From: CAWGHZ01 sp963775315
GTDB taxonomy: Bacteria; Pseudomonadota; Alphaproteobacteria; MPNO01; DASWLB01
Length of the DNA stretch: 64,000 bases
NCBI GenBank assembly: GCA_963775315.1
Contig: CAVZIN010000007.1
Span: forward strand, 1,240,001 to 1,304,000
Reading direction: 5' to 3'
The notes below the pieces were generated by a model. That model ran no database searches. It was not told the DNA's origin and saw only the letters and a list, made by a program, of their open reading frames with translations. Position numbers and translations under genes: made by a program. This document shows, piece after piece, positions 6,388 to 13,171 of this stretch (positions within the stretch are counted from its first letter, which is position 1; the number at the start of each line of letters is the position of its first letter).

Positions 6388-7538
6388 AGGGTTGCATCAG
6401 TCCCCGCGGCAAAGGCGTCTGGCAGCTGAAGTACGACCTCCCCCGCGACGGCAGCGGCCGGCGGCGGACACGGTACAAGACGGTCACCGGCACGAAGGCT
6501 GACGCGCAGCGCGAGTTGCGCGGGCTGTTGGAGGCCGTCGACAAGGGCACGCACGTCGACCGCAGCAAGCTGACCCTCGGCGCCTACCTTGACGCCTGGA
6601 TGAAGGGCGCGGCGATCGCCGGCCTGAGCCCCAAGACGCTCGAAAGATACGGGCAGTTGATAGAAAAAAATATCAAGCCGCGGCTCGGCGCTTCGGTGAT
6701 GCAGCGCATCGGCGCCGCCGAGGTCAAGGCGCTCTATGCCGACCTGTCGATCGAGGACGGGCTGGCCCCCCGAACGATCCACCATGTCCATCGGCGGCTG
6801 CACGTCGCCTTTCGCGACGCGGTGAACGAACGCATCGTTACCGACAATCCGGTCGCGCGCGTGAAGCCACCCCGCGTCGACAAGGGCAAGGTACAGATCC
6901 TCGAACCCGGCCAGGTCACCGCGCTGCTGGCGTCCCTGAACGGGCACACTATGCGCCTCCCCGTCATGGTCGCGCTGTGGACCGGCGTCCGCCGCGGCGA
7001 GTTGCTGGCACTGCGCTGGAACGACCTCGACCTGGAAGCCGGGCGGCTGCGCGTCGACGAAAGCCTGGAAGAAACGCGAACCAACGGCGCCCACGCGGTG
7101 CTGCGCTTCAAGGGGCCGAAGACCAGCGCCGGCAACCGGACGATTTCCATCAGCGGCGCGGTCGTCGCCGAGCTCCGGGCCCACCGTCGCGAACATCTGG
7201 AAGCGCGCGTCGCACTCGGGCTTGGCAAGTTGCCCGACGACGCGCTGATCTTCTCCCTGCTCGACGGCTCTCCCCGAACCCCGAACGGGCTGACGAAGGA
7301 ATGGACGCGCGCGGCCAAGCGGGCCGGGATCGTCGGCACCAACTTCCACGCCTTGCGCCATACCCATGCGTCCCAGCTGATCGGCGCGGGCGTCGACATA
7401 GTGACCGTGGGGCGCCGGCTCGGGCACGCTTCCCCCGCCGTCACGCTCGGCGTGTACGGGCACCTGGTTGCGAACGCCGACGAGCGCGCTGCGGCAGCGA
7501 TCGACGCCGTTCTCGGCGGCCAGATTGGAACGGCCTGA
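6384..7538 (+). CDS. Tyrosine-type site-specific integrase
   Basis: 384-residue phage/ICE integrase. It has an N-terminal arm-binding domain (residues 1-55, KGVWQLKYDLPRDGSG), a SAM-like core-binding domain (60-150, TLGAYLDAWMKGA), and a catalytic domain from about 170. The catalytic residues are visible: Arg in TGVRRGELLAL, Lys in KGPKTSAGNRT, His-x-x-Arg in HALRHTHASQL, His in RRLGHASP and the Tyr nucleophile in TLGVYGHLV. All expected residues are present, so it is probably active. It lies 92 bases before the tRNA-Ser gene on the same strand, with GGTTGCA repeats between them. Confidence 0.95.
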   Translation: MKGCISPRGKGVWQLKYDLPRDGSGRRRTRYKTVTGTKADAQRELRGLLEAVDKGTHVDRSKLTLGAYLDAWMKGAAIAGLSPKTLERYGQLIEKNIKPRLGASVMQRIGAAEVKALYADLSIEDGLAPRTIHHVHRRLHVAFRDAVNERIVTDNPVARVKPPRVDKGKVQILEPGQVTALLASLNGHTMRLPVMVALWTGVRRGELLALRWNDLDLEAGRLRVDESLEETRTNGAHAVLRFKGPKTSAGNRTISISGAVVAELRAHRREHLEARVALGLGKLPDDALIFSLLDGSPRTPNGLTKEWTRAAKRAGIVGTNFHALRHTHASQLIGAGVDIVTVGRRLGHASPAVTLGVYGHLVANADERAAAAIDAVLGGQIGTA

Positions 7539-7558
7539 GAACATGCGCGCGCGTCGCG

Positions 7559-7595
7559 GGTTGCAGGAGGGTTGCAGGGTGCCAAATCGGTTGCA
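7559..7595. repeat. Three GGTTGCA boxes after the integrase gene (possible arm-type integrase sites)
   Basis: GGTTGCA occurs at 7559-7565, 7570-7576 and 7589-7595, the first two 11 bp apart. Related GGGTTGCA boxes lie at 2901-2920 within the same element. Short repeated boxes beside an integrase gene are typical of arm-binding sites flanking an attachment core; the core itself is not identified. Confidence 0.45.
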
Positions 7596-7630
7596 CCTGC
7601 GGGGTCGAAAAACGTAATAGTTCCAACGCC

Positions 7631-7720
7631 GGAAGGGTGGCCGAGCGGTTTAAGGCACCGGTCTTGAAAACCGGCAGGCCCGCGAGGGTCTCGTGGGTTC
7701 GAATCCCACCCCTTCCGCCA
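7631..7720 (+). tRNA. tRNA-Ser(TGA)
   Basis: 90-nt class II tRNA. The acceptor stem GGAAGGG pairs with CCCTTCC, followed by discriminator G and encoded CCA (7718-7720). The anticodon arm contains GGTCTTGAAAACC with anticodon TGA. A long variable arm (GGCCCGCGAGGGTCTC) and TTCGAATC T-loop are present. An intact tRNA, read in the same direction as the integrase. On the opposite strand its 3' end is in frame with the adjacent serine recombinase gene, showing that its 3' end was used as an attachment site by that second element. Confidence 0.97.
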
Positions 7721-8963
7721 CTCCTGTACAGAACTGGGCACCTCGCCCCTGGCTAAGGATTCGGGGTCTTCTGCCGCCGAAAGAAGGGCGGCAGTCGAAC
7801 CCCGGATTTCGATGTCTCGCTCTCCCACCACGACACGCTCCACCAGGAACCGCACGTAGGCCTTGGCAAGCCCGGAGCGGGGGTCCCTCAGCTTGGAGCT
7901 TAGCGCCCGTCCGAACGCCTCTAGATTGCGACGCGACAGTGTTCCCGCTGGCAGCTCGTGACGGCGGCGGTTCTGCGCAATGAGGCGGATCAGCTCGTCG
8001 CGCCGTTGCTGGTGATCCGACATCCTGCGCCGGAACAGGTCTTCGTCCGCAACGAGGCCCTTCTCGACCGCCTCGTACAACCGGCTAATTGCGGTTTCGA
8101 CCTGGCGCTGCTCCCGCCGGAGGTCCTTCTCCCGTTCTTGCGACTGGCCTTGCTGGTCGGCAATGCGCTTGGCCAGCCCGGAGAGAAGGGCCTTGAGGTG
8201 GTCGGGCGTCAGGAGCTTCTGTTCGAGCGCCGACAGCACGATCTCGTCCAGCGTGCGCATGGGGATGCTGCGTCCCTTGCACGCACGCTTGCCCTTGGTC
8301 GCGGCGTGCGAGCATGTGTAATAGCGATACTGGCCGCCCTTCCCGGTGCGGAGCGACATGCCTCCGCCGCAATGAGGGCACTTCGCAATCTGCGTCAGAA
8401 GCATCGCGCCGTTGCTGATACGGGCGGGCGTCACGGTCGGCCGACGCCGCGCGAGGTGGCGCTTGACCTCCTCGATCGTGTCGGGCGTGACGATGGCAGG
8501 CACGTCCATCGGTATCCACTCGGAATGGTCCTTCGCCTTCCCGGTTTTGCTGGCCTTTCTGTTGTAGTGGTGCACGCCGCTATAGGTGGAATTGGTCAGG
8601 ATGCGGTGCACTTCGTTGATGCGGAACATGCGACCGCGATAGCGGAGTCCCTTGCGGTTGATGTGGTCGACGCTGGCTTTGATGCCCATCGGCCCATCGC
8701 CGCAGCCCTTGAGACAGAGCCGGTATATCTCGCGGACGATCTCGGCTTCGGCCGGGTCGACCTCCAGCCGCTTCTTGATCGCGGTGCCACGCCGTTCCGC
8801 CTCTGCGAGGCGATAGCCAAAGGGCGGCCGCCCGCCGTTCCAGAACCCCTGCCGCGCGTTCTCCTGCATCGTCTGCACGACGCGCGCGGCGCGTTGACGA
8901 TTGTCTATTTCGGCGACCATGCCAAGGATGCGGCGGCTCAGTTCGCCGCCGATGCCATTGGCC
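7721..8963 (-). pseudogene. Large serine recombinase lacking its catalytic domain
   Basis: Remnant of a site-specific serine recombinase. Present are the end of the resolvase domain (GIGGELSRRILGMVAE), the recombinase linker (MQENARQGFWNGGRPPFGYRL), the zinc-ribbon (CPHCGGGMSLRTG ... YYTC), a long coiled coil (REKDLRREQRQVETAISRLYE) and the usual VPSSVQEWR-type end. The N-terminal domain with the serine nucleophile is missing because the frame meets an insertion sequence at 8963/8964. On the other side the frame stays open through the antisense of tRNA-Ser (reading KGWDSNPR) as far as 6734, so the true stop has been lost or is provided by the insertion site. Inactive as recombinase. Confidence 0.85.
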
Positions 8964-8992
8964 TGCCCCCGAGAGGTGATCCAGGTTCAATG

Positions 8993-9922
8993 TTATTGCA
9001 TGGCGTCGGTTGATGCCATGGTCGGGGTGGGCGAGCGTGCGCCCCCAACGGCTGGCGCGCTCGCCCATGGCACGATGCTTCCGCTGCGTGGGACGATGGC
9101 CTCGGGCGCCGGCGGGCGGTAGCCGAGCGAGCTGTGCGGGCGCACGGCGTTGTAATGGCGCCGCCAGGCCTCGATGAGGACCTGGGCCTCGGCCAGGCTG
9201 AAGAACATCTCGCCGTTCAGCAACTCGTCACGAAGCTTGCTGTTGAAGCTCTCGCAGTAGCCGTTCTCCCACGGGCTGCCGGGCTCGATGTAGGCAGTAC
9301 GGGAGCCGACAGCGGCGATCCATTCACGTAGCGTCGTGGCGATGAACTCCGGCCCGTTGTCCGACCGGACGTAGACGGGTGGCCCGCGCAGGATCATCAG
9401 ATCGGCCAGGGTCTCCAGAACGTCGGTCGAGTTGAGCCTGCGCTTGACCCGGATGGCCAGGGCCTCCCGGGTGAACTCGTCGATGACGCACAGCATCCGG
9501 AACTTCCTCCCGTCATGGGTCCGGTCCTCGACGAAGTCGTACGACCAGACGTGGTTGGGCCGCTCGGCACGCAGCCTTACGCATGATCCGTCGTTGAGCC
9601 AGAGCCGGCCCCGCTTCGGTTGCTTCTGTGGGACCTTCAGCCCCTCCCGTCGCCAGATCCGCTGCACCCGCTTGGCGTTCACGATCCAACCTGCGTGGTG
9701 CAGCAGGGCGGTGATCCGCCGGTAGCCATAGCGGCCATAGGCCGTGGCCAGCGCGACGATGTCCGCGGTCAGCGCCGCCTCGTCATCGGGCATGCGGCGC
9801 GGCTTGCGCTGCGTGGAGCGGTGCTGGCCAAGAACCCGGCAGGCGCGACGCTCGGATACGCCGAACCTGGCCCGCACCTTCTCCACGCAAGCACGGCGAC
9901 GGGCGGGGCTTAGAAGTTTCCC
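8993..9922 (-). CDS. IS3-family transposase OrfB (DDE integrase domain, expressed by -1 frameshift)
   Basis: OrfB part of the transposase, about 309 residues from the frameshift. An HTH_21-type region (YGRYGYRRITALLHHAG) precedes the rve integrase core. The catalytic triad is visible: Asp in VWSYDFVEDRT, Asp in VYVRSDNGPEF, Glu in NGYCESFNSKLRDELL. The domain ends with HYNAVRPHSSLGYRPP, typical of IS3. It is probably made as an OrfAB fusion: the heptamer G GGA AAC at 9916-9922 has the canonical X XXY YYZ form and lies four codons before the OrfA stop, in the correct -1 relation. The frame looks intact, so the element may still be mobile. Confidence 0.93.
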   Translation of the reverse strand, partial: GKLLSPARRRACVEKVRARFGVSERRACRVLGQHRSTQRKPRRMPDDEAALTADIVALATAYGRYGYRRITALLHHAGWIVNAKRVQRIWRREGLKVPQKQPKRGRLWLNDGSCVRLRAERPNHVWSYDFVEDRTHDGRKFRMLCVIDEFTREALAIRVKRRLNSTDVLETLADLMILRGPPVYVRSDNGPEFIATTLREWIAAVGSRTAYIEPGSPWENGYCESFNSKLRDELLNGEMFFSLAEAQVLIEAWRRHYNAVRPHSSLGYRPPAPEAIVPRSGSIVPWASAPAVGGARSPTPTMASTDAMQ

Positions 9923-10188
9923 CGGGCGGCCTCTGTCAGGATCATCTTGTCCAACGTGAGATCGGACACTGCACGGCGCAGCCGCGCGTTCTCGAGCTCC
10001 AGCTCCTTCAGCCGCTTCACCTGGTCTGTCTTCATCCCGCCGTACTCCGCCCGCCAGCGGAAATACGTCGTCTCCGTCACCGCGATCGACTTCACCGCCT
10101 CGGCCACCGACATCCCCTGACCGGTCAGGACATCCACCTGCCGCAGCTTGGCGACGATCTCTTCGGGCTTGTGACGCTTCCTGGCCAT
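9910..10188 (-). CDS. IS3-family transposase OrfA (HTH protein)
   Basis: 92-residue OrfA, start MARKRHKPEEIVAKLRQVD at the ATG 10188. It contains the IS3/IS911-type HTH (VLTGQGMSVAEAVKSIAVTE, TTYFRWRAEYGGMK) and a leucine-zipper-like helix (QVKRLKELELENARLRRAV) used for dimerisation, ending LTLDKMILTEAARGNF. OrfA binds the terminal repeats and regulates transposition. The motif YGGMK...RLKELE is what I associate with the IS407 group. Its 3' end carries the slippery heptamer that yields OrfAB. Confidence 0.92.
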   Translation of the reverse strand: MARKRHKPEEIVAKLRQVDVLTGQGMSVAEAVKSIAVTETTYFRWRAEYGGMKTDQVKRLKELELENARLRRAVSDLTLDKMILTEAARGNF

Positions 10189-10251
10189 CTCTCCATCCTT
10201 CCAATCAGGCCCGCAGGCCAACTTACCGGATGGATCACTTCTTGGGGGTCA

Positions 10252-10521
10252 GGCCAGTGCAATGATCGCGTACTTGTCACGTTCGACGATGAACCGTCTG
10301 AAGTAATTGAGTGACCGGCGAATCAGAGGCAGGAGGTCGTCTCGTCCGAGAAACGCACTTCGCACTTCGATATCCCAAATCGCCGCGATCTCGCGAATGG
10401 GTTCACCGTCGCCGGTCGTCAGGCCACTTTGCGGATCGTACAGGTACAGAAGGCGGCCCGTGCTCTCGTCGACCATGCCCTTGTACCACTCGAACATCAG
10501 TCGGAGTTGATCGCTGATCAT
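10252..10521 (-). pseudogene. N-terminal fragment of an unrecognised gene, cut by the IS
   Basis: About 90 residues from an ATG at 10521: MISDQLRLMFEWYKGMVD, then YLYDPQSGLTTGDGEPIRE, then IWDIEVRSAFLGRDDLLPLI. The pattern is protein-like, with conserved-looking aromatic and Asp positions, and resembles the start of an (alpha/alpha)-barrel-like hypothetical protein, but I cannot name the family. It stops at the insertion sequence, and its continuation is not found on the other side, where a recombinase begins. It lies in the same open frame as the two fragments upstream. Confidence 0.55.
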
Positions 10522-10635
10522 TCCAGCAGGCTTCTCGTCATGAACTCGATTGCGCGGATCCGCCGACCGGCCATGGCTGCGCCTCGCTTCTCCAGAATGG
10601 CTCGCCCGCGACTGTCCGGCACGGCTATTCCGGGC

Positions 10636-10704
10636 ACGGGCGGCGCGGCAGCGGTCGCAGGTCCCGCAACGCGGCGGGTGCTCCTCTCCGAAGTATCGCC
10701 GCAG
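10636..10704 (-). pseudogene. Fragment resembling a RecQ-type zinc-binding domain, fused behind truncated Acr3
   Basis: Directly after the truncated arsenite transporter the reading changes abruptly to LRRYFGEEHPPRCGTCDRCRAA. This matches the RecQ C-terminal zinc-binding pattern, where a YFGE-type strand precedes a CxxCxxC cluster. About 20 residues can be assigned; the next 35 residues (basic, Ser/Arg-rich) look out of frame or unselected. No helicase domain is in the window. I interpret it as a scrap left by deletion joining two distant genes. The identification rests on one short motif. Confidence 0.5.
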
Positions 10705-11181
10705 GAAGGCGAACACCATGATCGTGTCGTTCAGCGCGACCTGGCTCAGCGTGAAATGCGGCTCGCCACCGGCGAGATTGCTCCACACGAACACCATCGC
10801 CGTGCACGGCGCAGCGGCCAGCAGGATCAACCCCGCGATATGGCTCGTGATCTGGTCGGAAGGCAGATACGGGCGAAACAGCAGGCCGACAAACAGCCAG
10901 CCGAACGCTGCCATCGAAAAGGGCTTGATCGCCCAGTTGATGAGGAGCGTGACCCCGATCCCTCGCCAATGAGCGCGCACCTCGCCCAGCGCGGCGAAGT
11001 CCACCTTCATCAGCATCGGGATGATCATCAGCCAAATCAGCAGCGCCACCGGCAAATTGACCTGGGCGACCTCGACACCGCCGATTGCCTGGAAGATGCC
11101 GGGAAATAAGCGCCCCAGAACCACCCCCGCGACAATGCAGAGCGCGACCCAAAGCGTCAGAAAACGTTCGAAAAGGGACAT
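10705..11181 (-). pseudogene. acr3: Truncated Acr3-type arsenite efflux permease (first 159 residues)
   Basis: Acr3/ArsB-type As(III) exporter of the BASS superfamily, cut short. The visible part has the first five or so membrane segments (WVALCIVAGVVLGRLFP, LPVALLIWLMIIPMLMK, GLILLAAAPCTAMVFVWS) with the family's APCTAMVFVWS signature containing the essential cysteine. The homology ends at ALNDTIMVFAF, where a normal Acr3 of about 350 residues continues with five more helices. Thus no working efflux pump is expected from this gene. It follows arsC by 12 bases and clearly belonged to the arsR-arsI-arsC-acr3 operon. Confidence 0.85.
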
Positions 11182-11193
11182 CGGGCGGGGCCC

Positions 11194-11721
11194 CTAAGTA
11201 CGCGCCGTCTCGGCGCTGGTCCGGCCGATGTCGTCGAGACGGCGCTTGAGCGACATCCTGTCGAGGCTCGCCATCGGCAGGCTCGCGAACAGTTCGATGC
11301 GACGGCGCAGCACGGTGTAGGCCTCGCGGAACGCGCGCTCGACCGTCGCCGCATCGCCGTCGACCGCCGCCGGATCGGCGACGCCCCAATGCGCGGTCAT
11401 CGGCTGGCCGGGCCAAACCGGGCAGACCTCGTTCGCCGCGTTGTCGCAGACGGTGAAGACGAAATCGAGAGCGGGCGCTCCCGGCCGCGCGAACTCGTCC
11501 CAGCTCTTCGAACGCAGCCCGGCGGTCGGAAGGCCGGCGCGCTCAAGCAGCGCGAGCGCGTGCGGGTTCACCCGGCCCGTCGGGTGCGACCCGGCCGACC
11601 AAGCCCGGAACCGTCCGGCGCCGACCTTGTTGAGGATGGCCTCACCCAGGATCGAGCGTGCGGAATTGCCGGTGCACAGGAACAACACGTTGTAATGGGG
11701 CTGTGGGGTCTGATCTGGCAT
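11194..11721 (-). CDS. arsC: Arsenate reductase ArsC, low-molecular-weight tyrosine phosphatase type
   Basis: Cytosolic reduction of arsenate to arsenite. 175 residues; the P-loop CTGNSARS (Cys16 to Arg22, CX5R) is the LMW-PTP active site. A further conserved cysteine stands in FVFTVCDNAANEVCPVWPG, as in thioredoxin- or glutaredoxin-dependent ArsC of this fold. The C-terminal 40 residues are helical and basic. The gene lies eight bases after arsI and 12 bases before the truncated acr3. With the exporter broken, reduction without efflux could even be harmful unless another As(III) pump exists elsewhere. Confidence 0.93.
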   Translation of the reverse strand: MPDQTPQPHYNVLFLCTGNSARSILGEAILNKVGAGRFRAWSAGSHPTGRVNPHALALLERAGLPTAGLRSKSWDEFARPGAPALDFVFTVCDNAANEVCPVWPGQPMTAHWGVADPAAVDGDAATVERAFREAYTVLRRRIELFASLPMASLDRMSLKRRLDDIGRTSAETART

Positions 11722-11729
11722 TGGTCTTC

Positions 11730-12152
11730 CTACGAGCAGCAGGCCGCGGATGCGGCTGTTGGCCGGTCCTCATCTTCGCCGTACATCGTGGCCGAGCCGA
11801 AGGTGAAGAACGTCTCCCAGCGAATCCCGGTCGGATCACTGATCCAGGATTTGTTGGAACGGGCGTAGCAGCAGGTTGTTGCCTCTTGGTCTCGGGTCGT
11901 CTCGCCCGCGGCCTTCAACCGCCCGGCGAGCGCGCGGAGCTCCCCGTCGTCGTCGACCTGGATGCCGAGATGATCGAGCCCCACTTTCCCCACCCCTCGT
12001 GCGGAGATCGCGAAGTTCATCTTCGGGTCGTCCAGCATCCATTTGGCGTAGTCGTCCTCGCGGACGCTCGGCTCGGCGCCGAAAAGGACGGCGTAGAATC
12101 GGATCGAGCGATCGAGGTCATCGACCGCCACGTGTACGTGCAGGCGCTTCAT
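11730..12152 (-). CDS. arsI: ArsI/CadI-type dioxygenase (C-As lyase, VOC fold)
   Basis: 140-residue glyoxalase-fold protein. ArsI enzymes use Fe(II) and O2 to cleave the carbon-arsenic bond of trivalent methyl- or aromatic arsenicals. The predicted Fe ligands are present: His5 (KRLHVHVAV), His61 (GLDHLGIQV) and Glu113 (IRWETFFT). The vicinal cysteine pair that binds As(III) is Cys94-Cys95 (ATTCCYARSN). The C-terminal tail carries another CC. The ATG at 12152 has a good Shine-Dalgarno (AAGGA); a GTG at 12164 is also in frame. The start overlaps arsR by 35 bases, so it is translated from the ars transcript. Confidence 0.9.
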   Translation of the reverse strand: MKRLHVHVAVDDLDRSIRFYAVLFGAEPSVREDDYAKWMLDDPKMNFAISARGVGKVGLDHLGIQVDDDGELRALAGRLKAAGETTRDQEATTCCYARSNKSWISDPTGIRWETFFTFGSATMYGEDEDRPTAASAACCS

Positions 12153-12510
12153 CGTCCTTCTCACTTTCAGGTTGGCAATTGACGACGCGCCCGGCCAAGG
12201 CGGTCAGGGGCGCGCATACTTCCGGATTTCCCGCGCAGCAATCCTCGGTGAGGTAAACCAGGAGCTCGCGCATCGATTCGAACCGTGCCGCGTAGATGAT
12301 CGACCGCCCCTCGCGCCGCGCACGGACCAGTCCCGCGTTCGACAGCACCAGGAGCTGGGCCGACAGGGTATTGGCGGCCACGCCGAGCGCGCGGGCGATT
12401 TCGCCCGCCGCCATGCCTTCCGGCCCGGCGCGGACCAGCAGGCGGAAGGCGACGAGGCGCCCTTCCTGGGCGAGGGCCGAAAGGCAGCGGATGGCGTGAT
12501 CGGACTCCAT
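12118..12510 (-). CDS. arsR: ArsR-family arsenic-responsive repressor
   Basis: 130-residue winged-helix repressor of the operon. HTH at about residues 33-68 (MAAGEIARALGVAANTLSAQ, then LSNAGLVRARREGRS). The usual alpha3 CxC sensor is absent; instead a C-terminal cluster Cys91-Cys92 and Cys99 (TEDCCAGNPEVC) probably binds As(III), as in the C-terminal-site ArsR type described from Acidithiobacillus and Corynebacterium. Start MESDHAIRC at 12510 lies six bases from a perfect inverted repeat that is probably its operator. First gene of the operon. Confidence 0.92.
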   Translation of the reverse strand: MESDHAIRCLSALAQEGRLVAFRLLVRAGPEGMAAGEIARALGVAANTLSAQLLVLSNAGLVRARREGRSIIYAARFESMRELLVYLTEDCCAGNPEVCAPLTALAGRVVNCQPESEKDDEAPARTRGGR

Positions 12511-12516
12511 ATTTCC

Positions 12517-12532
12517 ATATTTCCAGAAATAT
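12517..12532. promoter_or_regulatory. Probable ArsR operator
   Basis: Perfect inverted repeat ATATTTC-CA-GAAATAT immediately upstream of the arsR start, with an extra half-site ATATTTC at 12509-12515 overlapping the start codon. The AT-rich symmetric site stands out from the GC-rich surroundings and has the length of ArsR/SmtB operators. Binding here would block the promoter of the ars genes. Confidence 0.65.
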
Positions 12533-12642
12533 CGAATTCCGTCAAGCCGCGAAACCGAGCCGAACCGCCGGCTGGCGACGGCGCGCGCGTTGATTGGCCG
12601 GGCGCGGCCCCTTATATGAAGGCAGCGTTGGAGCGGGAGCCG

Positions 12643-13104
12643 ATGGGCGCGAGCGCGGCGGTCGAAGAAGAGAAGCAGCGGATCATCGACGAGTTCGCCG
12701 TGCTCGGCGACTGGGTCGCGCGCTACGAATACATTGTCGAGCTGGGCAACGCACTTCCGCCCCTTCCCGAGGCGGTGAAGACGGACGCCAATCGCGTGCA
12801 GGGATGCCAGTCACGCGTCTGGTTCGTCGCCGAGCGAACCGACGATGGGCTCATCCGCTTCGCCGCCGATTCCGATGCCGTGCTGGTGAAGGGGCTGATC
12901 GCCCTTCTGCTGCGCCTCTATTCCGGCCGCACCCCGGCCGACATTCTCGCCACCTCGCCCGCCTTCTTCGAGCGGATCGAGCTCGGGTCGCACCTCACCG
13001 GAAGCCGTGCCAACGGGCTGGCGGCCATGGTGAAGCGCATTCAGGCGACCGCGCATGCCTTTCAGAGCGGGCAAGCGCAACACTCGATAACGCCCGTCTC
13101 ATGA
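12643..13104 (+). CDS. sufE: SufE-family sulfur acceptor protein
   Basis: 153-residue cysteine-desulfurase partner for Fe-S cluster assembly: it accepts persulfide from SufS and passes it to SufBCD. The acceptor cysteine is Cys55 in RVQGCQSRVW, the hallmark of SufE; surrounding LPEAVKTDANRV and the C-terminal GLAAMVKRIQA also fit. ATG at 12643 has GGGAG close before it; an in-frame ATG at 12616 (MKAALEREP) would add nine residues. It appears to be a core chromosomal gene just outside the ars island, followed by an S24 regulator. The other suf genes are not in the window. Confidence 0.92.
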   Translation: MGASAAVEEEKQRIIDEFAVLGDWVARYEYIVELGNALPPLPEAVKTDANRVQGCQSRVWFVAERTDDGLIRFAADSDAVLVKGLIALLLRLYSGRTPADILATSPAFFERIELGSHLTGSRANGLAAMVKRIQATAHAFQSGQAQHSITPVS

Positions 13105-13159
13105 GCCGGTTCCACGACGCGCGAGAAAGATTCCTGCTGACAGTGTGTGCGGTTTGTAA

Positions 13160-13169
13160 GAACATGTTC
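13160..13169. promoter_or_regulatory. Palindrome GAACATGTTC overlapping the S24 regulator's start region
   Basis: A perfect 10-bp palindrome ends three bases before the ATG at 13172 of the S24 regulator, where the ribosome-binding site would be. Its GAAC/GTTC halves resemble SOS-type half-sites, but the spacing differs from the alphaproteobacterial LexA box. An autoregulatory operator is the simplest reading. Confidence 0.4.
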
Positions 13170-13171
13170 CC

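Larger units (their letters stand above)
8964..10251 (-). mobile_element. IS3-family (IS407-like) insertion sequence
   Basis: Complete insertion sequence of about 1.29 kb with two overlapping transposase frames. Imperfect terminal inverted repeats are TGCCCCCGAGAGGTGATCC at the left (from 8964) and TGACCCCCAAGAAGTGATCC on the minus strand at the right (to 10251). Both ends are flanked by GGCC, which would be a 4-bp target duplication as expected for the IS407 group. However the identity extends as TGGCCTG on both ends in inverted orientation, so the real ends may be 8959 and 10256, and then no duplication is visible. The genes on its two sides are unrelated, suggesting rearrangement through this IS. 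Confidence 0.85.

Noticed and set aside
6734..8920. A 728-residue minus-strand frame covering recombinase, tRNA antisense and integrase antisense
   Set aside because: Only the part above 7721 resembles a serine recombinase. Below it the frame reads the antisense of an intact tRNA and an intact integrase, so it is open by chance in GC-rich DNA.
8960..10255. GGCC flanks as proof of a 4-bp target duplication of the IS
   Set aside because: GGCC is its own reverse complement and the preceding T and following TG also agree between both ends, so it can equally be part of the terminal inverted repeats. Kept only as an open alternative.
12533..12642. Right attachment site of the ars island as a copy of the tRNA-Ser 3' end
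   Set aside because: No match to the tRNA end (TTCGAATCCC...CCTTCC) was found here; the island's right border remains undefined.
13160..13169. LexA (SOS) box upstream of the S24 gene
   Set aside because: Alphaproteobacterial LexA boxes are direct GTTC-N7-GTTC repeats; GAACATGTTC is a compact inverted repeat with two-base spacing, so it does not match.
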